This document shows positions 1 through 9,200 of a stretch of DNA of 64,000 bases, piece after piece. This DNA comes from Polyangiaceae bacterium (GTDB taxonomy: Bacteria > Myxococcota_A > Polyangia > Polyangiales > Polyangiaceae). The position numbers were made by a program, and so were the translations under genes. The notes below the pieces were generated by a model that saw only the letters and a list, made by a program, of their open reading frames with translations, searched no databases and was not told the origin of the DNA. Each line of letters begins with the position of its first letter. Within the stretch, counting starts at the first letter, position 1. The DNA is taken from assembly GCA_013361525.1 (NCBI GenBank), contig JABFXY010000049.1, positions 62,001-126,000 of the forward strand, read 5' to 3'.

Positions 1-13
1 AGGAAGGTCCATC

Positions 14-1558
14 ATGTCATCGTCCCCGTTCTCGAGCTCGTCCGCGTCGCTGTTCTCCGGCCCCTCTCCGTTCGATCCGCCGAGTGAGCCCGAAGCAGAG
101 GCGATGGCCGAGCCCGCTCGCCCGGCGCTCGACGCGTCGGAGGTCGAGTCGAGCACGGGAGCGATCGAGATCATCGTTCGGTGGGGCACGGACATCCTGC
201 ACATCGAGCACATGGAGCAGCCGCGCGCGTTCTCCGTCGGTGAAGATGGCGACTTCGCCCTCCCGTCGGACAAGCTCGGTGTGAACCGCGCCGAGCTCCT
301 CGCGGTGGAAGCGGGCCGCGCGTTCGCCATCGTCCCGCTCGGCGCGCATGCGCGAATCAACCGCGGCGGCCGTTCGCTCACGCTCGCCGACGCCATCTCC
401 GAAGGCTTCGCGACCGCAGGCGCCACCGAGTGCCGCGTGTCGCTCGCGGATGGGACGCGCGTCAGCACCGAGTGCGCGGGCTTCCAATTCGAGGTCGCGG
501 CGGTGAACGCGGGTCGCAAGGTCGCGGGCAAGCTCGGCAGCGACCGACGCGCCTTCGGCGGCCAGGCGATCAGCTTCGCCATCCACGGCTCGCTCCTCGC
601 CGCGATGTTCGCGTTCATGCCGGCGCTCGCCTCCACCGAAGAGCAGCCGGCCGAGGGAGACCAGAACTACATGCTGCAGATGCTCCTTCACGCGGAGCAG
701 GACCGCACGCGTGAAGAGGTCGAGGCGGCGACGAGCGACCAAGCACCGAAGTCCGCAGAGGCGATGACGCCGTCGGGCGCGCCCGCGAACAACGACAAGG
801 GCGCGATCGGCAAGAACACCGCGCAGAAGACCAACAAGCGCCACGCGATCAGCACCGACGACAAGGAGCGCGCGATCGACCGCGCGCAAGCGATCAAAGA
901 CGCGCAGACCTTCGGCATGATCGAGCTCCTCGGCAATCTGAATTCGCCGGCGGGCGGCCCGGACGTTCCCTCCGCGCCGTGGGGCAAGGTCGCGATGGGG
1001 CCCGACGCCTCGAACGCCAACGGCGCGATGTGGGGCGACGAAATCGGTGACTCCTTCGGTTGGGGCGGCGTCGACCTCTCCGGTACCGGCGAGCGCGGCG
1101 GTGGGCCGTTCGGCGGCAACTACCTCGGCGGCATCGGCACCGTGGGCAACGGAAACGGCGATTGCCTCGGCGCCCTCTGCGGCAACGGCAGCTCCAACGG
1201 CTTCTTGCCGGGCACCCACAAGCCGACCGGCGCGAAGCCTCCACGCCCCGGCCCGATGACCTCGAGCGGCCGCATCCCCGCGGAGGTCATTCAGCGCGTC
1301 GTTCGCCAGAGCTTCGGTCGCTTCCGCGGCTGCTACGAATCGGCTCTCCGCACCAACCCGAACCTCTCGGGCCGCGTCGCGGTCGCCTTCACCATCGGTC
1401 GCGACGGCTCGGTCGGCATGGTCGGTAACGCGGGATCGGATCTGCCGGACGCCAACGTCGTGGCCTGCGTCGTGAAGCAGTTCTACGGCCTGTCGTTCCC
1501 CGCGCCGGAAGGTGGTGTCGTCAAGGTGACGTACCCCATCGTGTTCAACCCCGGCTGA
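14..1558 (+). CDS. AgmX/PglI C-terminal domain protein with one membrane helix
   Basis: A 514-aa protein. Residues about 50-165 form a compact beta-rich region that may be FHA-like. A hydrophobic segment near residues 190-210 (ISFAIHGSLLAAMFAFMPAL) would anchor it in the inner membrane. A long Gly/Asn/Pro-rich linker follows. The last ~90 residues (from IQRVVRQSFGRFRGCYE) match the TonB-like AgmX/PglI C-terminal domain, including the paired cysteines in FRGCYE and VVACVVKQF. That layout (anchor, flexible periplasmic linker, TonB-like end) is known from myxobacterial gliding and envelope-spanning complexes. Inferred role: an envelope-spanning linker or force transducer; the partner is unknown. 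GGAAGG lies just before the ATG. A strong hairpin terminator follows, so the gene is probably the last of its transcription unit. Confidence 0.8.
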   Translation: MSSSPFSSSSASLFSGPSPFDPPSEPEAEAMAEPARPALDASEVESSTGAIEIIVRWGTDILHIEHMEQPRAFSVGEDGDFALPSDKLGVNRAELLAVEAGRAFAIVPLGAHARINRGGRSLTLADAISEGFATAGATECRVSLADGTRVSTECAGFQFEVAAVNAGRKVAGKLGSDRRAFGGQAISFAIHGSLLAAMFAFMPALASTEEQPAEGDQNYMLQMLLHAEQDRTREEVEAATSDQAPKSAEAMTPSGAPANNDKGAIGKNTAQKTNKRHAISTDDKERAIDRAQAIKDAQTFGMIELLGNLNSPAGGPDVPSAPWGKVAMGPDASNANGAMWGDEIGDSFGWGGVDLSGTGERGGGPFGGNYLGGIGTVGNGNGDCLGALCGNGSSNGFLPGTHKPTGAKPPRPGPMTSSGRIPAEVIQRVVRQSFGRFRGCYESALRTNPNLSGRVAVAFTIGRDGSVGMVGNAGSDLPDANVVACVVKQFYGLSFPAPEGGVVKVTYPIVFNPG

Positions 1559-1616
1559 GCCGAACAAAGACGGACGTGGACTCGCGCTCGTAACGGAGCC
1601 TCGAGCGCGCTCCACC

Positions 1617-1656
1617 CGAGCCCCCTCGTGTCGATGGAGCGACACGAGGGGGCTTG
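1617..1656 (+). terminator. Rho-independent-like terminator
   Basis: A near-perfect inverted repeat has arms 1620-1633 and 1640-1653 (CCCCCTCGTGTCG against CGACACGAGGGGG, plus a closing G-C pair) and a 6-nt loop. The tract TTGTTTCTTG follows on the + strand. It lies 60 bases after the AgmX-type gene. The T-tract is imperfect but the stem is very stable. On the other strand it also lies beyond the M23 lipoprotein gene, so it may serve both converging genes. Confidence 0.8.
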
Positions 1657-1671
1657 TTTCTTGTGGGAGCG

Positions 1672-1776
1672 GTCAGCTTTCAGCTTTCAGCTGTCAGCTA
1701 CAGAGCGGACGCGCCTAGTTTGTAGCTGTCAGCTTTCAGCTGTCAGCTTTCAGCCGGAGAGCGGACGCGCCTAGTT
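1672..1776. repeat. Tandem 56-bp duplication made of NTCAGCT heptads plus a 19-bp unit
   Basis: Four heptads (GTCAGCT, TTCAGCT, TTCAGCT, GTCAGCT) at 1672-1699 are followed by the 19-mer AGAGCGGACGCGCCTAGTT at 1702-1720. The pattern repeats with heptads at 1721-1754 and the same 19-mer at 1758-1776, giving a 56-base offset. The second 19-mer contains the stop codon and last Asn codon of the minus-strand M23 gene. The first copy is therefore a duplicate of that gene's tail lying downstream of it. Every heptad carries AGCT. Confidence 0.85.
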
Positions 1777-3702
1777 CGTGAAGCGGTAGGCGATCACCTT
1801 CTGTTTGCCGGCGCTGTCGGCCATCGAAACGATCATCATGCGGCCGTAGGTGTCGTCGATGATCGAGGCGACCGTGGTCTTCGTCGCGGCGCCGGCGAGC
1901 ACGTCACCGCTGCGCTCCATCGGCGCAGCGTCCGGGTCGAGCTTGTACGCCGACACGCGCAGGTTGCCACTGCCGTCCGTCGTCGCCGCGACGAAGTCGC
2001 CGCCCTGCGCGCCGCGCTCCATCGCGAGACCCGACACCGCTCCGTCGGCGACGTCGCCTTCACGGATCAGCGAGCCGCTGCCCGTGACCGAGTAGTCGAT
2101 GAAGCGAAGCGCGTTACCGGCGTCGCGCATGCCGACGACGATCCGCTGCGTGAACGCGTCGATCTGCACCGTCTCGGCGACGAGGTTCGAGGCGCCGCCC
2201 GCGTTCGCGGTACCGAGCTTCGTGATCGCGAGCGCCGGCGTGACGGAGAACGTCTCGACGCGCAGGTTGCCGGCGACCTTGCTCGCGAGCGCCACGCCCT
2301 TGAACGACGACGCGTCGAGCGTCGTCAACGCGGCCTCGTCGATCGCGCCGCCCGGATACGTCGCGACACGCGTGATCGTCGCGTTCGCGTCGTCGACGGC
2401 CCACGAGATGAGCTTCAGAGTGCCCGCGCTGTCCCGCACCGCGGTAACGACACCGAGGCCCGACGGCGCTTCGGCGATCGCGATCTTGCTGACCGCACCC
2501 GCGCTCGCGTCGCCGCGGCGGATCAGCGCGCCGGTGTTCGTCACGCGGTAGCCGATGAGCTTCAGGTTGCCCAAGCCGTCGCGCAGCGCGACGACGAAGT
2601 CGTTCGAGGTGCCGGCGGTCGAGAGCGCGATCTGGCTCGCCGCGCCGACGATCTCTTGATCCTCGTGTACGAGCTCGCCCGCATCGGTCGTGTACGTGTC
2701 GAGGCGCAGGTTGCCGGTCGCCACGTCGCGCGTGGCGATCACGACGCGGCCGACAAGCGACAACGACACCTGCTCCGCGATCGTATTCGCCGACGGAGCG
2801 TCGTCGCTCTGGCGAATGAACGGGCGCGCGAGGATCTGTTCGCCGACGTCGAGCGTGCCTTCCTCGACGGGGTTCCACGCCGTGTTCGCGCCGTCGTCCG
2901 GCGGGTTCGTGCGGTCGTAGACGCCGTGCCAGGGGATCTCGATCGACGCGCTGACCTTCGGCACGTCGTTGCTGTACCAGCCCGTGATGTTCTTCAGGTG
3001 CACGTGCAGGTGCGGGCCCGACGAAGCGCCGACGCTGCCTACCGCACCGACGATGTCGCCTTGGCGGACGTGAACGCGCTGCTCGAGCGGCACGATCGAC
3101 TCGACCGGGAACTCGCCCTGCGCGTTGTCGGCATTCGCGACGAACGTGGCTTCGTTCGGGCAGATGCTCGACGGCACCGAGCCCGGCGCCATGTGCGCGA
3201 GGAGCATCACGTGCTCGCCGTCATCGGTGATGATGTTCACGTGATTGCCCGACTGGAGGATCGTGCGGGTCGGGTGCTCCGGCGTGATGACGCGACCCGG
3301 GTGCGGGACATCGTCCTCGCCGTACACCGCTGGTTGGAGGCCGTTCGGCGAATTGCGCCAGCACGACACGACCCAGCCGCTCACCGGCGAGCGCACCGGG
3401 CGGTTGTAGATCAGGTGATCCTCGTTGTCGGGATCCGCCGCGTAGTCGGCGAAGCTCGGCGTCACGCCGATCCATTCCGAGCCGTCCCAGCGCCGCGCGA
3501 CGATATCCCGCGCACCGGAGTCATCCGAGTGATCGTTGCTGACGTAGTAGTAGGCCCCCGGCGGAAGGTCTTCGGCACGCAGGGGAAACGGGTACGTCTC
3601 GACCGCACCGACTTCTTGTTCGGCAGTGCCGGTTTCGAGGTCCTCCGTACACGCCGTGAGCGACAGGAGAGCGAGTCCAACGAGCGAGCTTTTCGTCTTC
3701 AT
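1771..3702 (-). CDS. M23-like (LytM) lipoprotein with repeated C-terminal propeller-like region
   Basis: The start is set at the ATG of MKTKSSLVGLALLSLTAC, a clean lipoprotein signal with lipobox LTAC; upstream in-frame sequence is Arg-rich and not coding-like. The protein is 643 aa. Residues about 100-250 resemble an M23/LytM domain: a strand ending GNHVNIITDDGEHVMLLAHM, then VRQGDIVGAVGSVGASSGPHLHVHL with the HxH zinc motif. The first zinc ligand of M23 (HxxxD) is not obvious, so activity is uncertain. The remaining ~370 residues hold six or more repeats of the type (V/A)..RD..GNL(R/K)L..Y.(V/T)...G, likely a beta-propeller or lectin-like module. Predicted envelope location; the substrate would be peptidoglycan or a peptide if active. 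Confidence 0.75.
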   Translation of the reverse strand: MKTKSSLVGLALLSLTACTEDLETGTAEQEVGAVETYPFPLRAEDLPPGAYYYVSNDHSDDSGARDIVARRWDGSEWIGVTPSFADYAADPDNEDHLIYNRPVRSPVSGWVVSCWRNSPNGLQPAVYGEDDVPHPGRVITPEHPTRTILQSGNHVNIITDDGEHVMLLAHMAPGSVPSSICPNEATFVANADNAQGEFPVESIVPLEQRVHVRQGDIVGAVGSVGASSGPHLHVHLKNITGWYSNDVPKVSASIEIPWHGVYDRTNPPDDGANTAWNPVEEGTLDVGEQILARPFIRQSDDAPSANTIAEQVSLSLVGRVVIATRDVATGNLRLDTYTTDAGELVHEDQEIVGAASQIALSTAGTSNDFVVALRDGLGNLKLIGYRVTNTGALIRRGDASAGAVSKIAIAEAPSGLGVVTAVRDSAGTLKLISWAVDDANATITRVATYPGGAIDEAALTTLDASSFKGVALASKVAGNLRVETFSVTPALAITKLGTANAGGASNLVAETVQIDAFTQRIVVGMRDAGNALRFIDYSVTGSGSLIREGDVADGAVSGLAMERGAQGGDFVAATTDGSGNLRVSAYKLDPDAAPMERSGDVLAGAATKTTVASIIDDTYGRMMIVSMADSAGKQKVIAYRFTN

Positions 3703-3788
3703 GCGGCGGCCCCTATCAAGCGCCGGGCCACCGCCAAATCGCGGGAATTGTTGAAGATGCCGGCGACGAATTCTCGTGGCTCCTCGAG

Positions 3789-4592
3789 ATGTCGAGCCGA
3801 AAACTCGTGGGTGCCGGACCCTCTGGTAGGCTCGTTCGCCTCGTGCGCCACACGCTCGCTCTCGGCTTCTTCTCAGCCACCGCCTTGATCTCGGCGATCG
3901 CACTCGCGGGCCCGAAAGAGGACGCACGCGCCGTTCAGCTCTTCGAGCAAGCCGAGACCGAGTACCAGGCTGGTCGCTTCGCAAAAGCCGTGGAGCTCTT
4001 GCTCGAAGCGCAGCGCATCGGGCCCGACCCCGTTCTCCACTACAACCTCGCGCGCGCCTACGAAGGCATGGGTGACCTCGAGCGCGCACTCGCGTCTTAC
4101 AAGGCGTACTTGGACGCGGACCCCTCGAGCAAAGACCGAGGTGCGACCGAAGCGCGCATCAAGTCGCTCGAGCAACTCCTCGAAGAGCGCAAGAAGGCCG
4201 CCGAATCACCCACCGACACGACTGAAAAGCGGCCGCCGCCGATCGTGCCGGCCGAAGAGCGAAGCCCGAGCCCCGTTCCGTGGGTGATCGCGGGTGTCGG
4301 CGCGCTCGGGTTCGGCGCGGCGGGCGCCCTCGGTGCGCTGTGCCTGTCGAAGAGCAGCGAAGCGGAAGATCCCGAGACGAGCGGCGCGGACGCCGTGCGC
4401 CTCCAAGACGAAGCATCGACCTTCGCGCTCGGCGCGAACGTCGCATTCGGTGTGGCCGGGGCCGTGCTCGCCGCCGGCGTCGTTTGGGGCATCGTCGACG
4501 TGGCGTCTGTGGGGTCGTCCGACGATACGACGACCGCGCTCACAATCGATTTTACCGGGACCGGTCTGCGGCTTCGCGGCCAGTTCGACTGA
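3789..4592 (+). CDS. TPR protein with signal peptide and C-terminal membrane helices
   Basis: Up to 267 aa. Residues about 40-125 carry tetratricopeptide-like helices (AVQLFEQAETEYQAGRFAKA, then a VLHYNLARAYEGMGDLERAL helix pair). A charged Pro-rich linker follows, then two hydrophobic segments near 168-187 and 215-238. An in-frame GTG at 3843 would give VRHTLALGFFSATALISAIALA, a better signal peptide than the ATG at 3789, so the true start may be there. This arrangement is frequent in myxobacteria, often beside Ser/Thr kinase genes. Function unknown; TPRs imply protein binding. It diverges from the M23 lipoprotein gene, with 86 bp between starts. Confidence 0.7.
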   Translation: MSSRKLVGAGPSGRLVRLVRHTLALGFFSATALISAIALAGPKEDARAVQLFEQAETEYQAGRFAKAVELLLEAQRIGPDPVLHYNLARAYEGMGDLERALASYKAYLDADPSSKDRGATEARIKSLEQLLEERKKAAESPTDTTEKRPPPIVPAEERSPSPVPWVIAGVGALGFGAAGALGALCLSKSSEAEDPETSGADAVRLQDEASTFALGANVAFGVAGAVLAAGVVWGIVDVASVGSSDDTTTALTIDFTGTGLRLRGQFD

Positions 4593-4671
4593 GGCGAGGA
4601 CGCTCGCCATAACGGCGTGGCAGAGACTTTGCCACCATTGTCGCAAGGGACCCTCATCGGGAGGCTGAACC

Positions 4672-5853
4672 TTGCAAGCCGTCGTTCTCAAGGGGCCGCG
4701 CACCATTGCCGTGGAGAACGTGCCGGACCCGGTGATCGCGGCCCCGATGGACGCAATCGTTCGAATCACCTCGGCGGCGATCTGCGGCAGTGATCTTCAT
4801 ATGTACGACGGTCGGACGACCGCGGGGGCCGGCCTCGTCCTCGGGCACGAGCCGCTCGGCGTCGTCGAGGAAGTCGGCAGTGAAGTGACGCGCATTCGCC
4901 GAGGCGACCGCGTCCTCATGCCGTTCAACATCGCGTGTGGGACATGTTTCAATTGCAAACGGGGCTTCACGTCGGCGTGCCTGGCGGTGAACCCCGACAG
5001 CGCCGGTGCCGCGTACGGATATGCCGGATTGGGGCCCTACCGGGGCGCGCAAGCCGAGTATCTGCTCGTTCCGTTTGCGGATCAAAACTGTGTAGCAATG
5101 CCGGGCACGCCCCACGACGAGTGGGAGGATGACTTCGTCCTTCTGGCCGACGTATTCCCTACCGGCTGGTACGCGACGGACCTCGCAGGCGTCGAGGAGG
5201 GAACCAGCGTCGCCGTCTTCGGCGCAGGCCCCGTAGGGCTCTTGGCGGCCTATTGCGCAATTTTGCGCGGGGCCGGCGAAGTATACGTCGTCGATTGCAT
5301 CGCCGATCGATTGCGGAAGGCGGAGGGCATCGGCGCCCGAGCCATCGATTTCTCCGCCGGCGATCCCATCGAGCAGATCCTCGACATTCGTAGGCGAGAG
5401 GGCCTCGCCGCGCTCGGCGGACCCCAAATGCTCGGGGTGATGTGCGGAATCGAGGCCGTCGGGTACCAAGCCATCGATTGGAAGAATCGAGCACGAGAGC
5501 GGCCGTCGATCGTCATCGAGGCGCTAATCAATCTGGTCAATCCGACGGGGCGAATCGCCGCCGTCGGCCTCTACGTTCCGCACGACCCAGGCGGGATAAA
5601 TCCCCACGCCAAGAAAGGTGCATTCCAGATCTCTTTCGGACGATTGTGGGCGAAGGGCCTTTCTCTCGGAACGGGCCAGACGCCCGTCGCCAAATATGCA
5701 TCGATGCTGAGGGACCTCATCGTCACCGGTCGCGCAAAACCGAGCTTCATCGTAAGCCGACGAACGCCGCTGAAGAGCGCGCCGGAAGCGTATGCGATGT
5801 TCGACCGACGGGCCGAAGGCTACGTGAAGGTCATCCTCAAACCGGCATGGTGA
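4672..5853 (+). CDS. Zinc-dependent dehydrogenase, glutathione-independent formaldehyde dehydrogenase type
   Basis: 393 aa with a TTG start, chosen because GGGAGG sits 7 nt upstream and the protein begins directly with the family's first strand. This is a medium-chain dehydrogenase: catalytic zinc ligands C38 and H59-E60 (GHE), structural zinc cysteines C89, C92, C95 and C103, and a Rossmann loop VFGAGPVG near residue 182. The length and the inserted segment around HDEWEDDFVLLADVFPTGWY fit the class of Pseudomonas glutathione-independent formaldehyde dehydrogenase rather than simple alcohol dehydrogenases. Likely NAD-dependent oxidation or dismutation of a small aldehyde or alcohol; the exact substrate cannot be read from sequence. 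The next gene starts 4 bases after the stop. Confidence 0.8.
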   Translation: MQAVVLKGPRTIAVENVPDPVIAAPMDAIVRITSAAICGSDLHMYDGRTTAGAGLVLGHEPLGVVEEVGSEVTRIRRGDRVLMPFNIACGTCFNCKRGFTSACLAVNPDSAGAAYGYAGLGPYRGAQAEYLLVPFADQNCVAMPGTPHDEWEDDFVLLADVFPTGWYATDLAGVEEGTSVAVFGAGPVGLLAAYCAILRGAGEVYVVDCIADRLRKAEGIGARAIDFSAGDPIEQILDIRRREGLAALGGPQMLGVMCGIEAVGYQAIDWKNRARERPSIVIEALINLVNPTGRIAAVGLYVPHDPGGINPHAKKGAFQISFGRLWAKGLSLGTGQTPVAKYASMLRDLIVTGRAKPSFIVSRRTPLKSAPEAYAMFDRRAEGYVKVILKPAW

Positions 5854-5857
5854 CGCG

Positions 5858-6265
5858 ATGACGGAGCGACCGAAGACCGTGTTGGTCACCGACGACGACG
5901 ACGACATCCTCGCCATCGTCTCCATGATGCTCGAGTTCGAAGGCTATCGGATCACCACCGCGCACGACGGGCTCGAGGCACTCGACCGCATTCAAAAGGA
6001 GATGCCGGATCTCATCCTGCTCGACATGAAGATGCCTCGCATGTCGGGTTGGGAGTTCGCAGCAGAGTACGAAGCGAGATATGGCTCCCGTCGAGATCGC
6101 GCTCCCATCATCGTCATGACCGCCGCCGAGCACGCCGCGAAGCGCGCGGCCGAAATCGGAGCGACCTCGTGCCTGCCGAAGCCCTTCAGTGCAGATCAAC
6201 TCGCGGGCAAGGTCCGCGCATTCGTCGGTCAAGGGCTCGGCGCGCCGGCCCCAGCGATGCGCTGA
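5858..6265 (+). CDS. Single-domain response regulator (CheY-like receiver)
   Basis: 135 aa, almost entirely a receiver domain. The acidic pocket is D12/D13, the phospho-acceptor is D56 (LILLDMKMP), the switch Thr is T88 (IVMTA) and the conserved Lys is K108 (CLPKPFS). There is no output domain, so it would act by protein-protein contact or in a phosphorelay. It starts 4 nt after the dehydrogenase stop, suggesting co-transcription. Its last 37 bases overlap, tail to tail, the end of the large hybrid kinase on the other strand. That kinase ends in a histidine kinase domain and is the obvious candidate donor. Confidence 0.9.
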   Translation: MTERPKTVLVTDDDDDILAIVSMMLEFEGYRITTAHDGLEALDRIQKEMPDLILLDMKMPRMSGWEFAAEYEARYGSRRDRAPIIVMTAAEHAAKRAAEIGATSCLPKPFSADQLAGKVRAFVGQGLGAPAPAMR

Positions 6266-9200
6266 TGACCGACCACGCCGAGCGGTAGGGTGAAACGGAA
6301 CGTGCTTCCGCTTCCGGAGGCGCTCTCGAAACCGATCGTTCCGCCATGACGCGCGATGATCGCCTTCGCGATGTAGAGCCCGACGCCCATCCCACCGAAA
6401 TCGTCTCGAGTGTCCGCGTGCGCACGATAAAACGGCTCGAAGATGTGTGCCTGTTTTTCGGCCGCGATGCCGATGCCCACATCCCGGATCGAAACGATGG
6501 CTTCGCGCTCGGTCCGCTCGACGGAGACGACGACTTCCCCGCCCTCCGGTGAATAGCGAATAGCGTTGTCGAGGAGGCTCCCGACGACGACTTCCATCAA
6601 ATGCCGATCGCTCGACATCACGATCGCGGCGCGAGCTTGCACCCGAATGCGTCGCGCCGACGCCGGGTCCATCTGGTTCGCGACGCCACGGACCAGCGCC
6701 ACCAGATCGACCGTCTCCGCCACGATCGGGAGTCGGCCCGTCTGCAATTGCCAGACGATCAAGAGGCTCGAAATGACGCGGTCGATCCTGTCTGCGCCGC
6801 GTGCGAGCCCCTCCACGAGCCGCCGCTCCGCGGCCGTCGCGTCCTTGATCCGCAATCCGAACAGCTCCGCGTACCCCTTTACCACTGCGACGGGGGTCTT
6901 CAATTCGTGCGCGGCGGCGCGGATAAACTGCTCCTTCATTCGGTCGAGCTCTACCGCATCCGTGACGTTGATGGCGGCCGCGACCGCGCCGATGATCGCA
7001 CCCTGCTCGTCCTGGAGCGGGGCGGCGCTCACCTTGAGGTGAACATCGCGGCTCGCGAGCGCGTCGTGGACGGTCATGTCGACGGAGCTGACGACCTCCC
7101 CGCCGAGTGCCCTGACCAGCGGCATCTCGTCGACGTCGAAGGGACGGCCATCGGGGTGACGTGCCCCCACGGCCAACGACACGACCTCGACCGGAGCCTT
7201 CATCTCTTCGGCCGAGGCGAAGCCGCAGAGGCGAGCGCCGGACGGATTCACCATCGTGATGTTGCCGCTTTGATCACAGACGAAGACGCCGTCCACCATG
7301 TTGTCGAGAATGTCCTGTAGCTGAGTGCGGCTCGCGCGGAGCGATGCGGCGGCGGAACGCTTCTCGGCGACTTCCCGATTCAGATCCGTATACAGCCTGG
7401 CGTTTTCGATCGAGATGCCGGCCTGCGCCGCCAGGACTTCGAGCACGGTGAGGCGGTCCGCCGTGAACGCGCCGGGAACCAAATCGTTCTCCAGGTAGAT
7501 GGCACCGATCATCTCGGCGTGCCGGAGAATCGGCAGGCACAGAGTAGAGCGCGGCCTGACGCGTACGATATACGGGTCCGCGGAGAACGGGCTCGGCAAC
7601 GTCGCATCGTCGAGGATGACGCGCTCGCGTGCGTGGGCCACGTAGTTGACCATGGACTCGGGGAACTCGACGCCTTCGCCGATTGCCGTCTCCGCTGTCC
7701 AGCGCCCGGCGTCGGGAAAGAGGATCAGCCCTCGACGGGCACCCGATTGCTCGACGACGATTCGCAGCAGCGTGTCGAGAAGCTTCGGTCGAACGAGCTC
7801 ACTCGAGATCGCCTGGGACGCCTGCAATACCCATAAGAGGTCGAGCTCCTCGACGCGGGCCGTGAACGTCGCCGTCGGGACGAGCGCTCCGAGCGAGCGC
7901 AACTGCGGATGGCGACGCTCGAGATCTTGCACCTTTCCCACGGCGCCCCAATCGCCGTACGCCCGCCGTGCGTGGCGGAGATAGAGCTCGGCGAACATCT
8001 GGAGCCCCTGTTCCAGATAGAAGGCCGCGGCGCGCTCGTAGCCGACGGCTTCGCCACCACGGAATCCATTGTCGTGCGCCGATCGCACCGCCCGTTCGTA
8101 GAGCCGCATCGCTTCGAGGGCATTGCCATCGAGTCGGGCGAGCTCTGCTGCGAGCAGCGCGTGCATATGTAGGAAGTTCGCCGGACAGATGGTTGCCCAT
8201 CGGCAGAGGACCTCTGCGTGCAATGCGACGGCGTCTCGGTGCCTTCTTCGTCGATCGTCGTTCGAGCCCAAAGCGACCGAGGCGTGCGCGAGCCCTGCGT
8301 ACAAATGGTATTCGGCGACACATACTTGCCCCGTCGCGGACCACAACCGCGACGCAGCCCGATCGGCCGACGCGAGCGCTCCGGAGTAATCGCCATAAAC
8401 GACGCAAGCCTGAAGTCTTCGGAGGTGAAACCAAACGAGGTTCAGCGGCAGCCATCCCGCGTGGGCTCGCTCGGTGGCCGCGTCCTCCGCCTCGGAGATC
8501 GGCAAGGTGGACGGTGCCTCGCGCAACGCGCGAACGAGTCGGAGCTGTTCGTTCGCGACCGCGGCAAACTCTCGATAACCGGCTTTCTCGACTTGATCGT
8601 GAAACGCCCGCGCTTGCTTCTCCGTCTCGCCGAGGTTTGCCCCCTCGCAGAGCATGAGATTGACCAGTTGCCCGCCCGCATAACCAGCATAAGTCACATC
8701 CCCGGATTCGAGCGCGAAATGGTACGTCGCCCGTAACGCATCGATCGCCGTCGCGATGCGGTCCGAGCGTGGCGTCACGAATGTCCCGACCACCAGTCCG
8801 ACCCTCGCCCGATGCGCCACGAAGGCGGGCTTCGAAGCGAGCTCGATGGCAGTCTTGCCGGCGCACCGCCCCTCTTCGATGCGCTCCGTCCCCTCCAGGA
8901 GATCGATGGCAACCGCCGCGCACCCGGTCGCCGACGGCGGCGCGATGCCGTGGCGCAACGAAAGCAACACGATTTGGCAGGCGGTGAGGCCATGCAAACG
9001 AAGATCCGTGAGGTACGCCGCTGGCAAAAGAACGGCGAGCAGTTCCATCACTTGCTCCACGGCGCGGTCCTGCAATGGTGGCAGCCGCGCCAGAACGTCG
9101 ATAGGACGACCGCCGAGCTCTTCCCAGATCTCATGTTCAGCGCGCGCCACCCTCTCCGGGTCCGGATGGGGCGGAAGGTCCATGCCGAAACTGCGCAGTG

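Noticed and set aside
17-1645. 542-aa minus-strand open frame across the AgmX-type gene
   Set aside because: It mirrors a gene with clear domains; composition is Arg/Ala/Glu-rich and low in hydrophobics, typical of an antisense shadow in high-GC DNA.
1672-1776. CRISPR-like array
   Set aside because: Units are 7 bp with no unique spacers; it is a simple tandem repeat with one larger duplication.
2656-3888. 410-aa plus-strand open frame opposite the M23 lipoprotein
   Set aside because: No domain, no ribosome site and Arg/Val/Asp-biased composition; the minus-strand lipoprotein explains the region.
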